A stretch of 8,056 bases of DNA, from contig NZ_CALNAT010000026.1 of the NCBI RefSeq assembly GCF_937873925.1, forward strand, positions 1-8,056, written 5' to 3'. Source of the DNA: an uncultured Proteiniphilum sp. (lineage in GTDB: Bacteria; Bacteroidota; Bacteroidia; Bacteroidales; Dysgonomonadaceae). A program made the position numbers and the translations under genes. The notes beneath the pieces are model-generated. The model did not search any database, was not told where the DNA came from, and was given only the letters and a program-made list of their open reading frames with translations. Shown here one piece after another: positions 1-8,007 of the stretch (position 1 is its first letter; every line of letters begins with the position of its first letter).

Positions 1-1
1 A

Positions 2-2749
2 GTGATCGTTGTGGGGTATGGTACACAAAAGAAGGTGAATTTAACCGGAGCCGTTTCGGCAGTCACCGGAGATGAAATGGTAAAACGGCCGGTCACCAAT
101 CCGGCAACCATGCTTCAGGGACAAATGCCTGGAGTCCGAATTATACAAGGACTTGGACAGCCGGGGAATGAATCCGTTCAAATAAGAGTTCGCGGTCAAG
201 GTACATACAGCAGTGCCGGTTCTGATCCTTTGGTGTTAATTGACGGTGTTCCGGGATCACTTTCTACGCTAAACGCAAACGACATAGAGAGTGTTTCTGT
301 ATTGAAGGATGCTGCATCTGCATCTATTTATGGTGCACGTGCTGCCAATGGGGTAGTTCTTGTTACAACTAAATCGGGAAAAGACGGCGGTTTTAAAGTG
401 AACTACAACGCCAATTTTGGAGTTCATAATCCGACCAAAATGTTAAATATAGTCACCAATTCCGCCGACTACATGGAGTTAACCAACGAAGCCAAAGCTA
501 ATTCCGGGATATCTACAGGTTTATATACACAAGATATGATTAACTCATACCGGAACGCAACGGACAGGGTAAAATACCCGAATTTCGATTGGCTGGGATA
601 CATGTTCAATTCAGCTTTTGTTCAAAATCACAGCTTATCGCTTAACGGAGGAAACAAGGGAACCACATATAACATTACGCTTGGATATGTGGATCAGCCG
701 GGAACAATGAAAGGATTTACATTTGACAAATACAACTTCAGGACAAATGTAAAGTCTGATTTGAAAGATTGGATCACCGTTGGAGTAAATATTGCGATGG
801 AAAAGGGAAATCAAAAAAATCCACGGCAAAGCCATGATGATGCATTTTTGTCAACCTTGTCGCAAGCCCCCACATATATGCCCTTTTTACCCGATGGAAG
901 ATATGTGAATTCTGCGTACAACTTTGAAAGCCATAACAAAAACATGGTAGCCATCGTGGAAAATGATGTAATGAGAACCACGACCAATTACGATGTATCA
1001 TCACAACTATGGGCAGATATCAAATTAGCAAAAGGATTAAGCTGGTATTCGAAAATGGCCGTAAATCTAGGTGATGTTTCCTATAAAGACTGGCGTCCGA
1101 TAGTCAATCTTTACGACTATCACTCCGGCAACTTTGCAAGGACACTTGACGTGGGTGGTGAAGGCTTAATATCGCACAATAACCGAAATTATTACACAAA
1201 TTTCTTTACTTACCTGAAATATGATTTCAACATAGATCAAGCACACAATTTTGGATTACAGGCGGGATATAGCCAGGAATATAACAACTACCAGTTTCTA
1301 CAGGGATATCGGCAAAAGTATGTAACCAACAATCTTCAAGAGTTGAATGCAGGAACTGCTGCTGTCCAAACCGCCAATGGAAATACAACAGAATGGGCGC
1401 TGAACTCCTATTTCGGCAGGTTTAACTATAACTACATGGAGAAATACCTATTTGAAGCTAATGTTCGTTATGACGGCACATCAAGAATAGCTAAAGACAC
1501 TCGTTGGGGCTTCTTCCCTTCGTTCTCTGCAGGATGGAGATTAACCGAAGAAGATTTTATTAAAAATGCAGAGATAAATTGGTTGACAAATGCAAAGATA
1601 AGAGCGTCTTACGGACTTTTAGGAAATCAAAATATAGGTGGAGATTTTCCCTATCCCTATCAAGACTTACTTAACTTTACCGGCGATTATGCCTTTGACA
1701 ATTCTGTATTAAGTCCTGGGGTTGCTCAATCCGCTCTTGCAAACTCATTGCTGAAATGGGAATCGACCTCGGTTGCAGACGCCGGACTCGACTTGCAATT
1801 ATTCGGAAAATTAAACATTACGTATGACTGGTACAGAAAACACACCTTTGATATTTTAAGGCAAGCACAGGTTACCGGGGCATTGGGATTAAGCGCCCCA
1901 TTTGTTAATAGCGGTGACATGCTGAATACAGGCCATGAACTTACCGTTCAGTACAATGACAGGATTAACCAGGGTGCCTTGTCGGGACTGCAATATGGCG
2001 GGGGCTTCTTTGTAGACGTTTTCAGGAACAAGCTTATCAAGTTTGGAGCAAGAGAGATTGATGGATATGTTATTCGCGAAAACAATTTACCCTACAACTC
2101 ATATTATATGCTTGACGCCATCGGCATTTTCCAGACACAAGAAGAGGTGGATAATTCGCCCACTCAGTTCAGCGGAAATTTTGGCCCCGGTGATATCAAG
2201 TACCGCGATGTGAACGGGGACAACGTCATCGATAACAATGACCGCGTAACCGTACCCGGTAGATTTCCAAAATTTGAATACTCGTTCAACGGAAACGCAT
2301 CATGGAAAGGATTCGATTTGTCATTCCTGTTCCAGGGAGTCGAGGGAAGAAGAATCTACACGGACGGCTGGGGATTGGAGCCATTTATACAGGGAGCTGC
2401 ACCCACGCTGGATTTTGTGAATAACCGCTGGACAGGACCCGGCACATCCAACTTCTACCCTAAAATCTATTATGGATGGGACGGTACAAATCCCAACAGA
2501 AGAGCCAGTACCTGGTATTTGCAGGACGCCTCGTTCTTAAGGCTAAAGAACCTCACTGTTGGGTATATAATTCCTGCTAACATCACCTCTAAGGTAAGCA
2601 TTGACAGAATAAGGCTGTACTTCTCCGGGGACAATCTTCTTACTTTTACCAAATATAAGGGATTGGATCCGGAACGTGCCGGAGATGGAAGGTTTGTTCA
2701 ATATCCTCAGAACAAAATCGTATCTTTTGGAGTGAATGTTGAATTTTAA
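2..2749 (+). CDS. susC-like: SusC/RagA-family TonB-dependent outer-membrane transporter, 5'-truncated by the window edge
   Basis: This protein imports oligosaccharides across the outer membrane using TonB/ExbBD energy, with its SusD partner acting as a lid (family knowledge). The visible 915 residues begin inside the conserved (E)VIVVGYGTQ TonB-box-like motif. The GTG at position 2 is therefore an internal Val codon and not a start. The signal peptide and the N-terminal carboxypeptidase-regulatory-like domain (about 100 residues) lie upstream of the window. The plug domain follows, with VLIDGVPG at about residues 78-85 and the SusC/RagA signature (SVLKDAA, then IYGARAANG, then VTTKSG) at about 99-126. 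The rest is the 22-strand barrel. A DxNGDxxxDxxD loop at about 736-747 resembles a calcium-binding loop and is common in SusC proteins. The C-terminal part has SFLRLKNLTVGY and a terminal aromatic strand ending GVNVEF. The stop codon is 12 nt before the susD start, so the two are co-transcribed. The substrate cannot be told from sequence. Confidence 0.96.
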   Translation: MIVVGYGTQKKVNLTGAVSAVTGDEMVKRPVTNPATMLQGQMPGVRIIQGLGQPGNESVQIRVRGQGTYSSAGSDPLVLIDGVPGSLSTLNANDIESVSVLKDAASASIYGARAANGVVLVTTKSGKDGGFKVNYNANFGVHNPTKMLNIVTNSADYMELTNEAKANSGISTGLYTQDMINSYRNATDRVKYPNFDWLGYMFNSAFVQNHSLSLNGGNKGTTYNITLGYVDQPGTMKGFTFDKYNFRTNVKSDLKDWITVGVNIAMEKGNQKNPRQSHDDAFLSTLSQAPTYMPFLPDGRYVNSAYNFESHNKNMVAIVENDVMRTTTNYDVSSQLWADIKLAKGLSWYSKMAVNLGDVSYKDWRPIVNLYDYHSGNFARTLDVGGEGLISHNNRNYYTNFFTYLKYDFNIDQAHNFGLQAGYSQEYNNYQFLQGYRQKYVTNNLQELNAGTAAVQTANGNTTEWALNSYFGRFNYNYMEKYLFEANVRYDGTSRIAKDTRWGFFPSFSAGWRLTEEDFIKNAEINWLTNAKIRASYGLLGNQNIGGDFPYPYQDLLNFTGDYAFDNSVLSPGVAQSALANSLLKWESTSVADAGLDLQLFGKLNITYDWYRKHTFDILRQAQVTGALGLSAPFVNSGDMLNTGHELTVQYNDRINQGALSGLQYGGGFFVDVFRNKLIKFGAREIDGYVIRENNLPYNSYYMLDAIGIFQTQEEVDNSPTQFSGNFGPGDIKYRDVNGDNVIDNNDRVTVPGRFPKFEYSFNGNASWKGFDLSFLFQGVEGRRIYTDGWGLEPFIQGAAPTLDFVNNRWTGPGTSNFYPKIYYGWDGTNPNRRASTWYLQDASFLRLKNLTVGYIIPANITSKVSIDRIRLYFSGDNLLTFTKYKGLDPERAGDGRFVQYPQNKIVSFGVNVEF

Positions 2750-2761
2750 AACTGAACAACA

Positions 2762-4303
2762 ATGAAAAAATTAATTTACTTTATTATAATTGCTATAGGC
2801 TTTTCCTCGTGTGTGGATCTCGATTTAAATCCAAACGACAGGCCTTCTTCGGGAACTTTTTGGAAAACCCCGGAGGACATTAATCTGGCCCTCACTGCAA
2901 CCTACGGCAGCATGCGTCGCAATATGTGGTCATTCTCAACTCCATGCTGGGACAACTTAACCGACAACAGTTACGGGCAACATGCCGAAGGACAGTACGG
3001 ATTAACGACAAACATGGTACAGGGAAATATAGATCCCTCATCGGGGGGTTTTGTTTCAGAGGTTTATTTAGGAGCACTTGCAGATATTGCCCGAATCAAC
3101 ATCTTTCTGAGTAAATTGAAAGACTTCAGCGGATTAGACAGTACTGTTAAAACCCAATACGAAGCTGAAGCACGGATGCTACGGGCATACTACTACAGTT
3201 ATCTCTACAGAGGTTATGGAGAAGTGCCGATTGTAAGTGAACCGTTGACCCTCGAAACACAATATCAGGAAAAGAAGCCTCAAGCCGAAGTATATAAATT
3301 TATGATGGACGACATCGATTTCGCAATTGCCAATCTAAAAGATGCCACATACAGCGGGGCAAAAGGCCGATGGACAAGGAATGCAGCAAAAGCCTACAAA
3401 GCGCGTATGATTCTTTATACCGCCTATGATGATGCCGGCAATATGATTAGCAGTAAAATGTCCGAAGCAAAAACAGTGTTGAGCGAAATTACAGGCTACT
3501 CCCTGGCTCCGGATTTTTCAGACAACTTCATCGATGTAAAACAGGAAACATCGCCAGAAATCATGATGTCGATAAAATTCCTGGCTCCCAACACCACAAC
3601 ATCTGCCGATATGTGGTATGCCGACTGGCTCGTCGTTAGCCCGTTACTAAATTTCATGGAAGAGTTTGAGATGAAAGACGGAACACCGGGCACAGCGCTT
3701 CCGAAAAAAGCGGGAAGTAAATTTACCCTCGATACTGAAACTTTTACCAACGCTTCTTTGGCAAACCGGGACCCGCGTTTAGCGAAAACAGTTTTCATCG
3801 AGAAATACGTTATTAACGGTACAGAATATACTGCTGGAAACGCAAAGCCAACAGGAGCAGGACTTGCTAAATTTTTATCATCGAACCTCACCCCTCCTTA
3901 TGGATATAGCACATTAAGCCAACAAGACTGGGTAATTATGCGCTATGCAGATGTATTGTTGATGCTGGCCGAGGCTGAAAACGAACTGAATGGACCCACT
4001 CTCCTTGCGTATAATTCTATAAATGCCATCCGCACACGTGCAGGAATGCCGCCGTTGCCTGTCGGTTTGTCAAAAGACGACATGCGCAAGAGAATACGCC
4101 ACGAACGTAGAATTGAGTTGGCTTTTGAAGGGCAACGCTACTTTGATTTAAAAAGATGGAAAACAGCCAAAACTGTTCTAAATGCAGTGCAGGACGCACC
4201 TGTTGTTTATAAATTCGAAGATAAAAACTATTTGTGGCCCATACCTCAATCAGAAATTGATAAAAATCAGGGGAAACTCTCGCAGAACACTGATTACAAG
4301 TAA
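2762..4303 (+). CDS. susD-like: SusD/RagB-family surface glycan-binding lipoprotein
   Basis: This is the SusC partner: a surface-exposed, alpha-helical TPR-type lipoprotein that binds the glycan and caps the transporter (family knowledge). The 513-residue length is normal. The N-terminus is a lipoprotein signal peptide with lipobox FSSC, predicting lipidation at Cys17. The acidic VDLDLN stretch after it is compatible with a Bacteroidota surface-export signal. The N-terminal SusD-like region contains a TFWKTPEDINLAL motif and RMLRAYYYSYLYRGYG-type helices near residue 140. The C-terminal SusD_RagB region is clear: MRYADVLLMLAEAENEL at about 393-409, IRTRAGMPPLP, ERRIELAFEGQRYFDLKRW at about 448-466, LWPIP at 491-495 and a final QNTDYK. 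All the usual landmarks are present, with no sign of damage. The ATG was chosen because it gives the complete signal peptide. It has an A-rich leader and no strong Shine-Dalgarno sequence, as is usual in this phylum. Confidence 0.97.
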   Translation: MKKLIYFIIIAIGFSSCVDLDLNPNDRPSSGTFWKTPEDINLALTATYGSMRRNMWSFSTPCWDNLTDNSYGQHAEGQYGLTTNMVQGNIDPSSGGFVSEVYLGALADIARINIFLSKLKDFSGLDSTVKTQYEAEARMLRAYYYSYLYRGYGEVPIVSEPLTLETQYQEKKPQAEVYKFMMDDIDFAIANLKDATYSGAKGRWTRNAAKAYKARMILYTAYDDAGNMISSKMSEAKTVLSEITGYSLAPDFSDNFIDVKQETSPEIMMSIKFLAPNTTTSADMWYADWLVVSPLLNFMEEFEMKDGTPGTALPKKAGSKFTLDTETFTNASLANRDPRLAKTVFIEKYVINGTEYTAGNAKPTGAGLAKFLSSNLTPPYGYSTLSQQDWVIMRYADVLLMLAEAENELNGPTLLAYNSINAIRTRAGMPPLPVGLSKDDMRKRIRHERRIELAFEGQRYFDLKRWKTAKTVLNAVQDAPVVYKFEDKNYLWPIPQSEIDKNQGKLSQNTDYK

Positions 4304-4314
4304 ATAATCTTTCT

Positions 4315-4344
4315 TGAAGAGGGTGCATTAACACACCCTCTTCA
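4315..4344 (+). terminator. Perfect 11-bp hairpin after susD, probable terminator or attenuator
   Basis: The left arm TGAAGAGGGTG (4315-4325) pairs perfectly with CACCCTCTTCA (4334-4344) around an 8-nt loop, CATTAACA. It starts 11 nt after the susD stop codon. The sequence after it (TCTTTAAC) is a weak T-tract, so termination may be incomplete. In PULs such a hairpin between susCD and the downstream enzyme genes fits partial termination or protection of the susCD mRNA 3' end, giving more transporter than enzyme (inference). A stem this long and perfect is very unlikely by chance. Confidence 0.75.
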
Positions 4345-4416
4345 TCTTTAACAATCTTACCTTATCCACATCATGATGTTAATAAAAATACGCTGAAACA
4401 TTTAAAAACACACAAA
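4345..4416 (+). other. Leader of the downstream enzyme genes, no recognisable promoter
   Basis: This AT-rich stretch separates the post-susD hairpin from the ATG at 4417. I looked for the Bacteroidota promoter pattern (TTTG near -33 and TAnnTTTG near -7) and did not find a convincing match. The downstream genes are therefore more likely expressed by read-through from susCD. A 12-bp palindrome, ACATCATGATGT, lies at 4368-4379, but one of that size is expected by chance in a window this long. The A-rich tract just before the ATG (AAAACACACAAA) is typical of translation initiation in this phylum. Confidence 0.4.
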
Positions 4417-7290
4417 ATGAAAACGGTTTTGTTTTCCATATTCTTTTGGACATTATGTTTTGCAACCATGCATGGACAAAACAGCATAAAAATCTATCCT
4501 TACCCCATGACACCTTCAGAACATCCCGATTATTCAAGACACCTTGTTCAATCGCCAGACGCTTCACTTTTCGAAAATAAAACCGAATTTATCGCACTAA
4601 GGGATTTAACAGGAAATTATAATGAAAAATTGGACTTGTGGATCAATAAAGACAAACTGGGTAAAATCTTATGGGTGTCGTATCCTTTTATTTATCAAGA
4701 GAACATCAAAGAAATTGTAAGTGAAATAAAAAGAAGGGGCCTTTACTTATTCGATCTTTGGGGATATGTCCCCGGTTCCGGACCCGGAGGTTATTGGAGA
4801 CAGTTTGTATTGCCAGACAGCATTTCATCCCTGTTTGAAACTGAACTTGGCAACAGGTGGTTGGGAATGGACAACGGCGAGCAGGACGGGAGATATGTCG
4901 GGAGTTACGCGCCACGCATGTATCCGATGGGGGTAGACCGAAAACAACAATACTTAAACTTTCAACGTCATTTCGAGGAGATGGGTAATCAGCTCGGAAA
5001 TAAAATGTCTACACTTGTTTCGTTAAACTTCGGCCATTATTTTTTAAAAGAAGGAGTTTATGCCTTAATAGGAGCTGAAACCGCTCAAGGATTACCTAAT
5101 TCACAAATTTATTATTCATTTATTCGCGGAGCAGGAAAACAATATGGTGTTAGTTGGTTTGGGAACGCATCGGTATGGAACCGTTGGGGGTTTAAAACAT
5201 ACGATAAGGATGCTACAAACATCGATGAAGACTACAACAGTGGCGGCCCCTTGAAAGGGACATCACTCAGCCTGCTGAAAAGACTGATGTATAACCATCT
5301 GATGTACGACTGCCTAGCGGTAGGATTTGAAGGATCCATGCGGGTTGACAACGAAAAATTAAGTCCAATTGGAAAAATTCAGCAGAGTGCAGCCAAATGG
5401 GTAGATAAATACGGCGATCCGGGAATAATGTACACGCCGGTTGCTGTAATGGTAGACTTCTTTTCCGGATGGACATTTCCCCGTCATCTTTATTCCCGTC
5501 AGGCATACAAATTGTGGGGAAATCTACCTTACGAAAAGCCGAACTACTTTACAGACGGTGTACTCGACCTATTGTATCCCGGATATCAAGACGCTTCCTA
5601 CTATAAAGATGAAAGGGGGTTTATTGCTCCAACTCCGTATGGAGATATTGCTGACTGTTTAATGACCGATGCTCCGTTATGGGTATTAAAGCAATATCCT
5701 GTTTTGATTATCGCAGATGAAATACAACGGAGTTCTGAAATAAATGACAAACTCGAAACGTATGTAAAAGACGGCGGCCATCTTGTTATCACGTCAGCAT
5801 CTTTAAAAAATATGCCGAATGGTATAGCAGGCATCTGTGTCGGGAAGAAAGCGTATACATCTGCATCGGAGATAGAATACAATGGAGATAAGATACAGGA
5901 AACAGCAGAATATAACCTGCTGCAGTTAAAGTATCCATCATGCGCAAAAGTAATCCAATGGAGTGATACAATTCCAGTAACAGTAGAATTGAATTCAGGC
6001 AAAGGAATGATTACGGTGTTTGCTTCTCCTTTTGGCATTACCGATCAGCCTCAATGCGAATTGCCGGCTCTGGCACAGGAAGAACAGGTTTTAGCGAAAC
6101 CTTTTCCGGTTTTAAACCACGTAAAAGTGTTGTTGAACAATATTTTCTCATCTGTTCAACTATTTTCTGCAAATCCTGCGTTAAGTATGATTACATGTTA
6201 TAAAGGCAATAATGAATATACGGTTCTTATATCTAATGATAAATGGTATCCACAAAAGTTCCATATCGGTACAAAAACAGGAAAAATAGCATCGATAAAG
6301 GAATTGGAAACTGATTTATCTGAAATGAAGGCTGTTGGATTCACACCAAAAATTGTAAGAGCCTCAATAGGGAAAAACACGCACAACACGATTGCTGGCG
6401 GTAGTGTTAGAATATTCAAGGTTAATCTTCAGGATGCAGATATATCCGTGATGCCAAAGATTAATCCGGATAGACCAAAACATAAAATATCACTGGTCTT
6501 AAGGAATACCCTGAATATAAAAGAAGAGATCCTGAAACGCCCTACTTTCTTTGAACATTACGACAGGGTTGTAGTCGATTGGCGTTATTTATACAACAAA
6601 GAAAAAAATAGACTACAACAGGAAGGAGATTGGATAAACCGTCAGAAATTAAAGGTGTCAGTAGACTTAACCTCTGGAATCAACCTGTTTCCTGATTTGC
6701 GTATTGTCAATAACGATGAACTACCCTATAAAAAAAGTATGGCAATCATTAAAAACGTAATGGATAAAATGTCCGCTTTAGGAGCAGACGTTTTGTTACT
6801 TTCAACCCAACAAACCATTGAAAATAATTTCACGCCTGAAAACTTTAACAAATCATTGAGAGAAACTTTCATCGAATTAGCTGATTATGCGAAGGAGAAA
6901 AATATCCAACTCTTTTTGAAACAAGTTTATGCCCGAACACCTTCATCCATTTCGGACTTGAAAAAATTAGTTGATGACGTAAATCGCGGTAATTTTACAT
7001 TTTCACCTTCTCTTGCCCTTTTGCTGTTGGATGAGGGAAATATAAGAAAAAACATTACGCTATTAAAGCAAATGAAGATAGAAAATATAGTCGTATCGGG
7101 TACAGCAAAAGATATTCACCAACAGCTATGGAATACCAGTTATCCTCTATATAAGTATCAAAATAAAGAGAAAGCGAAGGAAATTTTAAAACAGTTCCCT
7201 AACGTAGAATATATAATGGATGGTATTTATGCGTCTCCGGATGAAGAATACCTTGATGTTAAAAATATTCATGCTATTTTAGCTGATTAA
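4417..7290 (+). CDS. Secreted multidomain glycoside-hydrolase-like protein with a C-terminal xylose-isomerase-like barrel, family unassigned
   Basis: I do not recognise a named family for this 957-residue protein. Residues 1 to about 21 form a signal peptide ending MHGQ. There is no good lipobox, so it is probably periplasmic or secreted. Residues about 60-330 read as a (beta/alpha)8 barrel, with LYLFDLWGY at 109-117, GMDNGEQDGRY at 150-160, YGVSWFGNASVWNRWG at 243-258 and LAVGFEGSM at 300-308. Residues about 339-490 resemble the GATase-like trimerisation domain of GH42-type beta-galactosidases: PVAVMVDF, then YPVLIIADE, then LETYVKDGGHLVITSAS. Residues about 560-685 look like a beta-sandwich (NEYTVLISNDKWYPQKFHIG). 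E155 and E305 are the best candidate acid/base and nucleophile, from spacing and strand-end position (inference). Residues about 689-957 resemble a xylose-isomerase/AP-endonuclease-type TIM barrel (MSALGADVLLLST, then LADYAKEKNIQLFL), apparently without the metal ligands. The likely role is cleavage of the PUL glycan; GH42 or GH164 relatives are the closest architecture I can name. The fold assignments are by eye. Confidence 0.72.
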   Translation: MKTVLFSIFFWTLCFATMHGQNSIKIYPYPMTPSEHPDYSRHLVQSPDASLFENKTEFIALRDLTGNYNEKLDLWINKDKLGKILWVSYPFIYQENIKEIVSEIKRRGLYLFDLWGYVPGSGPGGYWRQFVLPDSISSLFETELGNRWLGMDNGEQDGRYVGSYAPRMYPMGVDRKQQYLNFQRHFEEMGNQLGNKMSTLVSLNFGHYFLKEGVYALIGAETAQGLPNSQIYYSFIRGAGKQYGVSWFGNASVWNRWGFKTYDKDATNIDEDYNSGGPLKGTSLSLLKRLMYNHLMYDCLAVGFEGSMRVDNEKLSPIGKIQQSAAKWVDKYGDPGIMYTPVAVMVDFFSGWTFPRHLYSRQAYKLWGNLPYEKPNYFTDGVLDLLYPGYQDASYYKDERGFIAPTPYGDIADCLMTDAPLWVLKQYPVLIIADEIQRSSEINDKLETYVKDGGHLVITSASLKNMPNGIAGICVGKKAYTSASEIEYNGDKIQETAEYNLLQLKYPSCAKVIQWSDTIPVTVELNSGKGMITVFASPFGITDQPQCELPALAQEEQVLAKPFPVLNHVKVLLNNIFSSVQLFSANPALSMITCYKGNNEYTVLISNDKWYPQKFHIGTKTGKIASIKELETDLSEMKAVGFTPKIVRASIGKNTHNTIAGGSVRIFKVNLQDADISVMPKINPDRPKHKISLVLRNTLNIKEEILKRPTFFEHYDRVVVDWRYLYNKEKNRLQQEGDWINRQKLKVSVDLTSGINLFPDLRIVNNDELPYKKSMAIIKNVMDKMSALGADVLLLSTQQTIENNFTPENFNKSLRETFIELADYAKEKNIQLFLKQVYARTPSSISDLKKLVDDVNRGNFTFSPSLALLLLDEGNIRKNITLLKQMKIENIVVSGTAKDIHQQLWNTSYPLYKYQNKEKAKEILKQFPNVEYIMDGIYASPDEEYLDVKNIHAILAD

Positions 7291-7303
7291 TACCCTATTT
7301 TTA

Positions 7304-8005
7304 ATGAGAAATCATATTTTTAACTCATTACTTACCGTTGCGACAATTACCTATAGTGGTAATTTAGCTGCGCAACAAAAACCCAACGTCATCTTCATTT
7401 ATGCCGATGATTTGGGAAAAGGGCTCCTTTCAGCATATGGGCAAAAACAATACACTACCCCTAATATAGATAAATTAGTAAAGCAAGGTATTTCTTTTAA
7501 CCGGGCATATGGCTGTATGCTTTCGGGTGATATTTTCAATGGAAACGCATCCATGGCGGGGTTGAAAAGAAGTAACCTGCAAGGCGGTGTCAACGTTCCG
7601 CTCATATTTTATTGGAAAGGCACATTCGCCGAAAACGAAATCAGCAATCAACTGGTTTCCAACTACGACCTACTCCCTACGTTTGCAGAGATGTTAGGTA
7701 TAAGACCTTCCATCAAGAAAGATGGTATTTCTTTTTGGAAAACACTGACTGAAAACGTACTCTTGCCGGACAACCGATATGCGGTTTACAGTTCCAATCT
7801 GGGAGCGGCAATCGTTGAAAATACGGGCTGGAAACTTCGGCATTACGCCAAAAAAAATATTTTCGAACTGTATAATTTGAATACTGACCCTCAGGAACGA
7901 AACAACTTAATAGACAACTATCCTCAGATTGCTGAAAAACTAATAAACATTCTTATTCGAGAATGCGAGAGTGATTTAAGGAACGGAATTAATAAAACAG
8001 GATAA
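7304..8005 (+). CDS. Sulfatase-family protein with in-frame internal deletion, probably inactive remnant
   Basis: Both ends belong to a type I (formylglycine, S1-type) sulfatase, an enzyme that hydrolyses sulfate esters on glycans. After a signal peptide (about residues 1-23, ending LAAQ), the N-terminus has KPNVIFIYADDLGKG with the metal-binding Asp pair D35/D36, then TTPNIDKLVKQGISFNRAYGCM up to residue 72. In relatives a C/S-x-P-x-R motif follows at once. Here the chain continues as LSGDIFNGNASMAGLKRSNLQGG, which belongs near the C-terminal third, followed by VPLIFYWKG, DLLPTFAEMLGI, and GWKLRHY plus FELYNLNTDPQERNNL. The protein has 233 residues, against roughly 450-520 usually, so about 250 codons are missing, including the formylglycine cysteine/serine and the central metal and sulfate ligands. 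The frame stays open with no stop. It lies 13 nt after the preceding gene and 2 nt before the next. It could be a decayed gene, or an assembly or strain deletion. The sulfatase ancestry is secure; activity is unlikely. Confidence 0.88.
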   Translation: MRNHIFNSLLTVATITYSGNLAAQQKPNVIFIYADDLGKGLLSAYGQKQYTTPNIDKLVKQGISFNRAYGCMLSGDIFNGNASMAGLKRSNLQGGVNVPLIFYWKGTFAENEISNQLVSNYDLLPTFAEMLGIRPSIKKDGISFWKTLTENVLLPDNRYAVYSSNLGAAIVENTGWKLRHYAKKNIFELYNLNTDPQERNNLIDNYPQIAEKLINILIRECESDLRNGINKTG

Positions 8006-8007
8006 TT

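Noticed and set aside
2..4. GTG at position 2 as the true start of the SusC gene
   Set aside because: It is the Val of the conserved EVIVVGYGTQ motif, which lies after the signal peptide and N-terminal domain in SusC proteins; the gene simply runs in from outside the window.
3496..3891. 131-codon antisense open frame inside susD
   Set aside because: It lies wholly opposite a well-conserved SusD coding region, shows no recognisable domain, and is explained by codon structure of the real gene.
4017..4334. 105-codon antisense open frame over the susD 3' end and the hairpin
   Set aside because: It covers the strongly conserved SusD C-terminus (ERRIELAFEG to LWPIP) and the terminator stem; the product looks like random sequence.
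4368..4379. 12-bp palindrome ACATCATGATGT upstream of the 957-residue gene as an operator
   Set aside because: About two perfect 12-bp palindromes are expected by chance in 8 kb, and there is no second copy or nearby promoter to support a regulator site.
4456..4461. Cys14 of the 957-residue protein as a lipidated cysteine
   Set aside because: The residues before it are W-T-L, which do not fit a lipobox (a small residue is needed directly before Cys), and the hydrophobic segment continues beyond it to a better cleavage region at MHGQ.
5601..6038. 145-codon antisense open frame inside the 957-residue gene
   Set aside because: It is fully contained within a convincing sense gene with signal peptide and folded-domain patterns, and the antisense product has no recognisable motif or start signal.
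7514..7519. Cys71 of the short sulfatase (AYGCM) as the formylglycine residue
   Set aside because: In relatives this Cys precedes the catalytic motif; here no Pro and Arg follow in the C-x-P-x-R spacing, so it cannot be the converted residue.
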